From positions 21,244,142 to 21,308,141 of the forward strand of contig OX439127.1 in NCBI GenBank assembly GCA_949318235.1: a DNA stretch of 64,000 nt. Reading direction: 5' to 3'. Position 1 is the first letter of the stretch, and each line of letters opens with the position of its first letter. Source of the stretch: Ecdyonurus torrentis. Lineage: Eukaryota > Arthropoda > Insecta > Ephemeroptera > Heptageniidae. Both the position numbers and the translations under genes were made by a program. Positions 25,572 to 36,800 of the stretch are shown piece by piece. The notes under the pieces are model-generated. The model had not been told where the DNA came from. It saw only the letters and a list, made by a program, of their open reading frames with translations, and did not search any database.

Positions 25572-28500
25572 CACCCGCCGCACCTTCCTCGACCCTAGTT
25601 ACCTCCATGTACATCCTCCCTAAACCTCATAAGCGAGAACCAGAGTTAAATACCATCATCGTTGTAAATCAAATTGCAGCCTGATAGCCCGAGCAAAGTA
25701 GCTAGTTAATACTAGCATTAAAATATTCTGTGACATATTGTGCAATTTGGTGAAACTAATTGGCTAGTCAAATTATTCACTGCACAAGATTCACTATACA
25801 ATTTCAAAAATAAATAAATTAAAACATATGGATGGTGAAATAAATATTTATAAATTAATAAATTACATTTTTATACTGATAATTAACTATTAAATAATAA
25901 AAATTGTTTTAAAAGAAAAATAATAAACATCCATTTGATCTCGTCCTAAATGACTTAGAAAACACAAATGTTCCTATGTATTCTATCAGGCCAGCAATTT
26001 GATTGGTTTACAAATATATATATAAATATATATTATTATATATGTGTGAGTGACAGATGAATGCCTTACAAAGTGGTTTGAAGTGACTGAATATTCAGTG
26101 CAATTTAATCTCATTCAGTCTTTAGAAAATAAGTGTTACTTAGATAGACAAAAATAATAATAATAAAAAAAAAAATACACATGCAGTACTGTTTTAAAGT
26201 ACTTTTATGTGGGGGACAAATTTTAAGAAAAAAAAATACATTATTAGAATTTAAAAAAAAAAAAAAAAAAAAAAAATCACGTACATGAGTAAGATAAATC
26301 ACAAGAAAAAGTTACAAAGTTTTTAAAAAATTATATATATATATATGCCATAAATATATATGAAAAAATACAAAAAAATAATAATAATAATAATAAGCAG
26401 ACTACTTATTACAAGGAGCTTACTTGCCCATGTAAAGGAATCAAAAAGTTGTAGGCAACAAAGTATAGGTAGTATGTGAGCGCATAGCCTCTTACAAAAA
26501 AAAAATTTAATTAATTAATTATGATAATAAATTTAATAATGTACAGAATAACATTTGAAACATTCTGTGCTTGATATCAAATTCATTTTTGCAAACATTT
26601 TTTGAGAGATTGGCTATGCAGCCTACTGCAGCATGCATTCTTGCTCCATGTACCACAATCCACACTTGATAACATGCCCCATTTGAACCCTCGCAATCTC
26701 TCACATGGGGTTCAAATGATATTTTCATCCAATTTTATATCTAATTTATATATATGTATATATATATATTTATATATATATATATATAAATAAAGCATTA
26801 ATATAATAAAAAAAAAACAAAAAAAAAAGGATAATAATATTAATCTTGAATTGATATTTCTATCTGTTAAAAAAAATCATTCATTGCCATCACGTTTCAA
26901 ACTTTTCTTATTTATATCTCCATGTTACCGACAAACTGTCGTGGAACTTTTTATGAGTGTACTTTTTAATGTAAAATCCTTCTGTCCTAATTCTGTCTTT
27001 CCCCTAAATGTATATATAAAAAAAATCATTGAATTAAATTGGGACACACTATATTTAGGAGACAAATCTAGCTATTTCTCTATGTAACAAAAAAGAAATG
27101 TGTTTTTGAAACAAAGAGATGGAATCCAGTAACTCCGTTGATTGTAAGGAGTAACTAACCAGAGTAATTTCATATATTTTTTTCTCTCAAAGAGGTGCCT
27201 CCCTTCTCCTCTCCTAACCTTGTTTATTTTTGGCGTGCTGTTGTTTGTAGGGATGACATCTGAATTTGCACAATGTTTTGTTTCAAGTGAAATGCTGCTC
27301 TGTTGTCCTACGCAATTGTCACTTCATTGCTGTCTTGTCTAACAGTTTGAGGGAAGTGGGGAGGGACGTTGAACACTCGAGTTTGGTGTATGAAATACCT
27401 AGGAGACCTTTTTTTTATATATATATATATATATATTATTATTATTTATATACAAGGTTAGTAAAGAGTTCAAGTGTTTTGAAGTCAGTTCAGCTTCTCT
27501 TCAACATTTTGCACTTATTATAATCAAGACAAAGTTGTTTACTTTAGTATAATGTACAGTATTGTTATTTAAGGAGGGAGGGACATACTTGTTTGGATTA
27601 AATACAAGTTCACATAAAGTGCATTATAGAAACTGGAATATAATTCATTGCTCAGGAGATATTCTACTTTTTTTCTCCTTGGCATATTTGCCTTAAAGTA
27701 ATGTACATAAAAGTGTAATTAAATGTGTACATAGTTTTCTTTTAAGTAGGTAGCTAAGCCCGGTGCATAAATATTAATCTCGCTGGTCTTTTTTAAAAAT
27801 TAATTTATCTTTAATAAAATAAAAAGCTTTAAGTAAACTGGCTGTGATTCAAGACCGCAGATAAAGTGACAATATTAATTTATATAGAATGGGGTGGATG
27901 GGTTTTTAAAATTACATCTTTTTGGATGTTTTAATTGTCATAATAATATAATTAATACAGTAATAATGTGTAACATTTTTACTTTTTAACTTTGACACAA
28001 TCTCCATTGGCTGTGAGCTCCTTTGACTTGCCACGATGTTGTTAATACAAACAGTACCTTTGCTTTTTCTTTATTATTATTATTATTATTATTATTAATA
28101 CTACTACTACTATTCATTTTGACTTCCCCTTGACTGTATGTGTAATTATTGAGCAGTAAATAAAGAATAACTTACTTGAAAAGTAAGTCAAGTGTGCAAG
28201 AGGATATCAATATCCCTTCGTTTATCAACTTTTCGCCAAATTCCTAATTATATACCCAAGGGGAAGGACAGGAATGCAGTTAAATTGTAAGGTATCTTGG
28301 TAAAATATATTTATTTTTTATTTACATAAGTATTTGTTAATTTATATTTCTATATATTATTATGTATATATCTATATAATATATATCTATAAGAAAGTTT
28401 CACTACAGATTTTTTTAGGGGCACATTCCTGGCCTTCAGCCTTGTTTCACTTGCATTTAATCATGATCTATTTTTAAATTAGATCATGCCATAAATAAGT

Positions 28501-29982
28501 AAAAAAAAAAATGTAAATAATAATATATGTAAATTGTGACAATGTTTTCAAAAAACAATGAAAAAAAGAAAGAATATGAGAAAGAAATATTATTATTATT
28601 ATTATTCCTCTATGTTTGGAGTGCAAGTCTTTTAAGAAAAAATGTGTAAATATTTTATGTTTCTTCGTAGATATCAGCCTAGACCCACAGCAATTGTAAA
28701 CTTCCTGCCATAAGGCTGTCGTGGGCTGTATAGGAAATATTCCTTTCATTTTAGAGAAAATAAAAATAATAAAAATTAAAAAATAATAATAATAATTAAA
28801 AATAAAATCAATATTTGAGCACCATTACAGCAGTTTACAAACTCGTGTCTTGCCATATCAAACTCTGACAACCAATTGATAATGTATAATATAATACTTT
28901 TTTTTTTTTTTTTTTTTCTCTCCCTTTATCTTTTAATCATCAAATACTTGTAACTTGTGAGTTAAATTAAATTACAAGTCTGTTCAACAGTTTTTTTTTT
29001 TTTTTTTTTTTTTCTTCCAAGAATATTTTTCATAAATAACCTCATTCCTCATAAAACAGTAACAAAAAATAATAATAAAAATTAAAACTTAAAAAAAAAA
29101 AAGAGTCAACAAGGCTGGTATGATTCAGGTTAATTAGATATAGTATGACTATATTTTAATTATGGTCGAGCAATCTTACATAATACACCAAACGTAAAAA
29201 CTGCTATGTATTGCATTGAAAAATATATACATGGGTGTTAATTAAAATTAACCCTATAAATGAAAATATTTTTTTGTGAATTTGATATAGTGTGACTATA
29301 TATTTTAATTTTGGTCAGTATAATAATGTGTGTCTGGCCAAGCTAATAATAATAATAATACTCCATATAATAAGCTGCGCTCAAGCATGAAAAGAAAAAA
29401 AAATGTTAATTACTTCTAGTAAATTTTTAATTTTTTTTAATATGTATTCATATTATTATAAATGTGGCCCATTATTAGGGTGCCTTGACCATTATTAATA
29501 TTAAGAATCTTCATCGATTCTGGATTCTCGCTTTATTGCATATATATAATAGGCCTATATATAGAGCATTTACAATTATCAATATTTATATAATTTTTTT
29601 TCTTGGCATATTATTATTATTATTTCTCTTTGTTATCTCTTCCAATGAAATTGATTCCACCCTTTCCTTCCACCACCTTAGTAACCTATACCTTTTCTTT
29701 TTATTATTATTTTACTTTATTATTATTTTTCAAAACAAAAATAAAGATACTGCAGCAAGAAATATATTATGTGCATGTCGTGTTGCATCCATTGATTTAT
29801 TAAAAATGTTGTGGGGAAGGCTGTTACTGCCCAATTGTATAATGTCCATAAAAACCTTTAGCAAAAGTGACAAATGGTAAAAACTCAGTGATCAATTTCT
29901 TTCTTGTACAATTGTATCTACATTATTCATTAGATATTTCAATTTGATTATTCCTGCCCTTGTCAGTCTCCATACAACCATT

Positions 29983-30014
<32 letters not shown>

Positions 30015-30298
30015 TTTGGCATCTCATACCATTTTTGTTGATGGAGTAGACCTAGGTCAAGAAACCATTGTGTAAAGTAGTCTTATAGATCAACAAAAAA
30101 GTATTATAATATGTGTAGCAATTTTGAGTAAAAATAAGGCTGGTGCAAAAAAATATATAATAAATTTCTTTTTAATTTCATGTCATTATGTAGGTGATGG
30201 ATTCACAAGTTGAATAATGGTTCAAAAGATAAATTGTCTTATCATTTTCATTGCATTGTTTAAAATGCTTTAATTGTGTGTTCGTAATACTTGTGAGT

Positions 30299-30449
30299 CC
30301 ATACACTGATTCATACCCTAGCAGTATTATATTATGATAAGGTGTTCAGGGGCTTTCAGGGTAGGATTGGCCAATAGTTTGGTAAATGTTGACTGGCCCC
30401 TTGAAGGGCAGTTACACCCCCAAAAGTGGGTATAACTGGTCCAAAGTAG
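30299..30449 (+). repeat. Repeat with embedded MITE, copy 1
   Basis: Matches 36850-37002: ACTGATTCATACCCTAGCAG, then the GGTGTTCAGGGGCTTT flank, then most of the MITE to GTATAACTGGTCCAAAGT. Confidence 0.8.
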
Positions 30450-30501
30450 CCGCCATGACCTAAATAGCCAACTGGCCTTGCAACTAGCCAATCCGACCCT
30501 G
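30357..30501. mobile_element. hAT-type MITE, 145 bp
   Basis: Ends CAGGGTAGGATTGGCCAA and (reverse complement of right end) CAGGGTCGGATTGGCTAG. Flanks are GGGGCTTT (30349-30356) and GGGGCTTG (30502-30509), a near-perfect 8-bp duplication. Confidence 0.75.
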
Positions 30502-32920
30502 GGGGCTTGATATATTAATTAAAGTAAGAGCTCTTAATATGCATTCCTCATTGAAAATGATTATATTATATCCGATAGAATAATTATCTCAAAAAGAGTC
30601 AGTAACATGATAAGCATTGTTAGATTTCATTTATTGTAAATTCTTATTTAATAGTTACTGTAAAATTCAAATTTATTTACAGTACTTGTTATGCTTTTGA
30701 GTGAACATAAATTTTATTATCAAAATCATTATAATTATGCTTACTAAGGGCTTCATTTTTTTATTATTATTATTATTTTACTTATTCATTTGTATCTTGA
30801 TTAAATGATAATGTTAGTACCTCAATTGCAGTTAGGTTAATTTTAAGAAAGGTTGATTCACATAGGATTAAGTACGTGTGAGGGTGCCGTGGAGATGCAG
30901 AAAAAACTACTCAACGTGGGACCTGAGGCTGGCTACTGATATCAGCTACCAAGTGTGTCTTTCTAATAGTATTCACATCATAATAAGTACACAATGTTTA
31001 CTTTAGCATCTATGGGTTCATATAGTGATTTACGTTTAGGTAATGAATTGATAGTATCTGAAACGTTAGCACTGTTAAACCCAATAGTTTAAAAAAATTG
31101 CAAAAATTAGACTTTTTTGTTCCTTTATATACATCAGTTTTAGTTCTTCACTAAAAGAAGGATCACTTTCTACCCTCCACCAATACTAGGTTTGTATGTG
31201 TGTATGTACATAAATATTTTAGAGAGAGAGTAACATTTCTCACGTGAAAATTATTATTAATATGCAATTAAAGCAAACTATATACTATTATATCTATTTC
31301 CTAAGGAATAGAATATTAAAAAAAAAAAAGTAATTAGTGGGAAATAACAAAGAAAATTGCAATTTGAAATATTTTTATATATATCATAGCTGCTTCAAAT
31401 AACAGGAACTCTTTATAACAATATACTATCAAATAAAAAGCAAGTTTAGGCAGTTTACAGTAGTACAAAGCAAGTAAGTGTAGATGTACATAATAGACTA
31501 TGTAATAATAAAACAATCTGGATAAATATATGGCACAACTTAATAAATATTACAATTTGAGTATTTTTTTATCATAAAATGCTTTGATAAATTGATAATA
31601 ACTATAAATAATAACAACGACCCATTGTTTAACTTTTTTAAGCAAGGAAGACACAGTTTGGAAGACATTACTTTTTTGAGCCTTTTCTTTTCCCATTATT
31701 TTAACATGTATACTTACTGTAAGTATTAGTTTCTTTTTTTTTTTTTTTTTTTTTTTTCTATATCTATACCAATTAACATCAAGTTAGTATCTACACATGT
31801 TGAACATGTAATAACTGTATAATTAAAACTAGAAATACAGACTAAATTAAAAAGTTACACAACATATAGACAGGACATCTTTCTCTGCTTATTGACACCT
31901 GTATAAATCTATAGACACAAAATAACAAAAAATATAATGATACCAAATTATATCAACCATACATTACTGTAGCTAAGTGGATTCCAAGCCAATTGATACA
32001 AATATACATCTACATAGCCCATACTGTTATGGCAGGATTCAACTAAGCTTTTTATTTTAAAAATCATCCAAATATTTGTCTACCGTAAGTTTATAAAGCT
32101 CTTGGTTTGACAGAAAGAGAAGATAAAGCTCAGGTTCATTTATGATACATCCCTTTTAGAGTAAGCTTAACAGTATGTACTTCTCATTGAACTTGCTTCG
32201 TGTAGAATTATAATTCACATACTCCCTTTTACACAAAGTAATGCATACCGGTAGGTTCTTTTAATTTAAAGGGTTCCTGGCGTCCTAAAATCAAATCAAA
32301 AAGGTAAAAATGATGAGATGTGCCAATTATTGATACACATATTATATCCTTCAACCCTTCTGTAGCCTCATAAACTTAGGTTAAAAAACTGTTAAGTAGG
32401 CAAGTTTAGGAATTCATGACATCAACAATTCCGGGTCTACAAAAGAAAGAGTAGCGCGGATTACCTACTATACAAGTTTTCTCCGCAGTTTGTGAGAGTA
32501 CTTAAGGGTTAAGACACAAAATATGTGAATTTATGATATTTCTATCTCATGATTTATCATTGAGAGCAAATTTGTTTTTGAGGCCAGGGGTTCTTTAAGC
32601 AGCTCTCAACTATGTACTTCAGACCACAATGTTTTAGGCCGGCCTCTTCCTCTCCTCCCAACCAATCTGCTGAGTTTTATATTTTATATTACAGGCATGA
32701 CAAATTTTTGGGTGACAATTTGACAATTTAACTGTGAATGTGAACCCTGCATTAGGAATGTATTTTATTGTATGTTGAAAGTGTTCATAACACTACTTGT
32801 TAGAATTCATATTATAATACAAGTGTCTTTACGAGTTTAGCAATTGTAGCAACATAATGGCAAGGTATACTAAATCACTAAATAACAAATAAATTCAATA
32901 CATAATTGTACGTAACATCG

Positions 32921-33153
32921 CAAGGTCCATATATAAGATGTTAAATGCTCCGGTAAAAGTTTTGGCCAAGGTCGCGCAGCTTAAAGGAATTCACCAAAGA
33001 CGTCATATCACCAGGTGTATTTTTATTCACCTTATCAGTGACGTAACTGGTGAACGGCATTGTATTGGCTTAGAATCAAGTACATCCATCACAAAATAAA
33101 ATCAACTGCGCGAGTTTTGTGCTGCGCTCAACCTCTTTATTATATGGACCTTG
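32921..33153. mobile_element. Mutator-like (MULE) non-autonomous element, 233 bp
   Basis: 13-bp terminal inverted repeats (CAAGGTCCATATA / TATATGGACCTTG) are flanked by an exact 9-bp direct repeat GTAACATCG (32912-32920 and 33154-33162). A 9-bp target duplication fits Mutator-like elements. No coding capacity. Confidence 0.75.
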
Positions 33154-33551
33154 GTAACATCGTAAAAATAGCAGATATATTGAAAAGTGTGCAAGTTTAA
33201 AATTTAATTTAACAAAGCTCAATAATTCTTTTTTTAATTATAATTGAATTAATATTCATAAATATTATTTATACATAGTCATATACATTTTAAGTAGTAT
33301 TTATAGCTTAATCATGCACATGCTTTTCTGGTATTTCTTAAGTCTAACAAAAATAGCAATACCTACAGCTTTAGTAATACAAAAATTAACAATAAGCATA
33401 AAATAATATGTTTTGGAAATGTAAATATCAATAGCAATAAATTGAAATTCTTCATTTCAACATAAATAATTAAAGACAAATTTGTGTAGTTAAATTCTCA
33501 GGTGCTTTGGCTTTACTTTGTGAAGTTGTTTATTTAAATTAAAAGGATATA

Positions 33552-33557
33552 TTTATT
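33552..33557 (-). terminator. ALDH5A1 polyadenylation signal
   Basis: AATAAA on the minus strand about 40 nt beyond the TAA. It is the first such hexamer after the stop, so a very short 3' UTR is likely. Confidence 0.6.
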
Positions 33558-33597
33558 ATATATATATAGACTTGGTTGTAGATTACTGCAGTCATGT

Positions 33598-33862
33598 TTA
33601 CAGATTTCCAAAACAAAGGTATTTCACATACGTATATTCTTCAATACCATAGTGTGAACCTTCTCGACCTATACCAGATTCTTTGATGCCTCCGAATGCT
33701 GCTTCTGGAGTAGAAATAATACCCTCATTGATTCCAACCATACCAGTTTCCAGGCGTTTGCCAACTCTCCACACTTGTTGCAAGTCATTGCTGTAGAAAT
33801 AGCCAGCTAAACCTGATCTTGAGCTGTTTGCTATTGCAAGTACCTCATCCTCAGTGCGGAAT
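33598..33862 (-). CDS. ALDH5A1: ALDH5A1 exon 9 (C-terminal)
   Basis: 265 nt from acceptor TTTCTACACAG to stop TAA at 33600-33598. It encodes [40 protein letters not shown] and [19 protein letters not shown], ending FGNL. AATAAA lies about 41 nt after the stop on the minus strand (33557-33552). Confidence 0.95.
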
Positions 33863-36800
33863 CTGTGTAGAAAGAAAAAAAATGAGATGATGGTAAACCA
33901 TGAAATTAAATAATTTATTAAAAAAAAATGAAGGAGGATAACAGATAGATTTGAAGAATTGGGGAAATGAGATGTTAATTGACATATGCTTTGCATTTGA
34001 GAGAAAATATTCTAGCCCAGTCCGAAATTAAACCCAAAAAGTGTTTATGGTTGTATGTATAATTTAGCAAGCTCATTATTACCTATGCTCAAACTTGGCA
34101 CACAATGAATATAATGATTTACAAATTGTTCTCTGAAACTACTTTAATCTAGTATTCACTTCAAATAGTGAACTCATAGTATTACTTTTACATTACATTA
34201 AAATGCAATATTAAAATTTGAGAATGTAAAGCTGGAAAAAAACATGTTCTTTTTATTAGCTAAATCAATTAGTATTGTTATGAAAAATTTATATTCACAA
34301 AAGAAAAAGTTCTCAAAAAATTATTTAGCCTTGTTTTTCCCTCTTCTATTTGGTATGATTTCTTTCTAAAGAGGGAAATGGTTGTCGGCACCATAGCAAA
34401 AACAAAGGTTTTTCAGCAAGTTTGAACTTTATAACTGGAGAACTATTGGTCATCTCATAGTGACACTTAACCAAAATATAAATTAGTTATCTAGTAATAA
34501 AATGGCAGAGTGAGCACAATAAATTTTGAAAATAAATGCACTAATTAAGGTATTAAAAAATATCATTAATTCAAGAAAATCTCCCACCTCTTCTTACAAT
34601 ACCAACTAGGGTGAAAGATGAGATGAAGGGTGGGAGAAATAAGAAGATAAATGAGCACACATGTGTGAGCGCGCCACGGTCTTGTGTCTTCCGCAGGGTG
34701 CCGCTTTGTGTCTTGAAAGAGAAAGTAAATTTTCATCCCCAATGTAAGAATGCATGTAAGGTTTATTTTATATATTATTTTTCTATAAAAATGATCCATG
34801 CGTGGTTTTCAAGTTAAAATTTTGAGATATAAGACAAACAAGACAAATTACCCTCCCACGATATGTTTTTCCATATTTATATAAGTTATGCTTGTAAGCT
34901 CAATTATCCGTGACCAACCTGCAGCAGGGGGTAAAAGTTCACTTAAAAGCAAAATTCTGTTTCCCTCTTTCGCTGAATCAAATGATATCATAAAATGTGT
35001 TTAAATATTTTTTTGAGAAATTTTTCTTTTGTGAATATAAAACTTTCATAACAATACCAATTGATTTAGCTAATAAAAACAACATGGTTTTTTCCAACTG
35101 TAAGTTCAATCATTTCAGCATGCATTCACCATCCCATTTGTTTTGTAGTGCTGCAACATCAGTTAATCTTATTATATCAACTGACTTTTATAACATAGTT
35201 CAACAGAAAGGGACAATCAAGGCATGCCTTAAGGATAACACTGAAACTGCTATGAGCTACTATATACTTGAGAAAATTATAGACAAAAACTTTGTTCTTA
35301 CTTGAGACATACAGCAACAGGACCAAAGATTTCTTCATGATACAAATTCATATTGTCATTCACATTGGTAAGAAGAGTGGGCTCATAAAAAAGATCTCCC
35401 ACATCTGAAGCTGGTTTGCCTCCCAAATGAACTTTAGCTCCCTTCTTAATAGCATCTTGGACTAAATTATTCACCTAAAATACAAACATTAAATTTGTAA
35501 AATAAATTAAGAATAGAAACTATACTAAAGAGAGATTAGAGCGTGTTGAATTGAAAATTAATAAAAATGCAAAGATTCTCTAATTTATATACTTCATTGG
35601 GACATGAGATCAAATTTTCTAGTGTAGATGAGTACTGGAAATGTTTTACTTTTTAAATGGATGTTAAAAGGATAGGGATAATGTTCTGATACTCAGGTTC
35701 TCACACTAATGTACATCAAAAGCGCAACATTAAGAAGCAGCATCAGACATACTCATGCCCGAAAAGGCCAGTTTTGTCCTATCTCTATTTGGTATCCCTA
35801 TCCTTTTAACGTCTATTTAAATATTAAATAATATCGTCCATGCTAGAACATTTGATCCCATGTCCCAATTAACTGTATAAATTAGAGAATCGTTACATTT
35901 TATTAATTTTCAATTCAATTCATATCTCTCTATTTTTAAAATTTTACATCATTACATCGTCATTGAAGACTTGTAATGCAAGAAAAAAAAAAGTACCTTC
36001 GTTGCCTGCCCAGCATTAATGAGAGGACCTTGAGTAACATTTGGTTTTGATCCATCTCCAAGAACAAGTCCTTTCATTGCAACTTCTAGCTTGCTAACAA
36101 AGGTATCGAAAACATCCTCTTGAATGAAAAAGCGATTAGCACTCACACATGTCTGAAACAATTATGAAAGTCATACATTTGGTTAAATATTACTCTCACA
36201 TCACTTATCATAATATTTAAGTAATGAAATTACCTGTCCACAGTTTCTAAATTTGGAAGCCATTGCACCCTGAACAGCTTTGTCAATATCAGCAGAACTA
36301 AATACAATAAATGGTGCATTGCCACCTAATTCCAATGACAAACGTTTCACACCTACAGCACACTGTTCATATAGTAGTTTACCAATATTTGTGGATCCTA
36401 TGAATAAAGAGAAATATAAACTTAATAATACATGTTATTTAAATATAATATATAGGTATTTAAGTATTTCTGTTAATTATCTTGATTTGATATTATACAC
36501 AATGGATGAATGATAATTACCTGTGAATGAGACCCCAGCAATCATGGGACTTGTACAGAGTAGTTTTCCAACTTGTGGTGCCTGTTGTCTGCTACTTGTC
36601 ACCACGTTAAATACTCCACGTGGGATGCCAGCTTGATGTGCAAGTTCTGCCAGTGCTAACGCTGTTAGAGGTGTGTCTTCAGCAGGCTTCACTACACAAG
36701 TGCAGCCAGCAGCGAGAGCAGCTCCTGCTTTCCGAGTAATCATAGCCACTGGGAAGTTCCACTATAAACACATTTTAAAATACATAAACAATAATAATTT

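Larger units (their letters stand above)
25572..33551 (+). other. SSBP 3' UTR and convergent intergenic DNA
   Basis: No coding exon is recognised. The SSBP 3' UTR must occupy the start; AATAAA occurs from about 25809 and repeatedly later, so its end cannot be fixed. The stretch is A/T-rich with many (TTA)n and poly-A or poly-T runs. It contains the MITEs listed at 30357 and 32921. SSBP (plus) and ALDH5A1 (minus) converge here. Confidence 0.5.
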
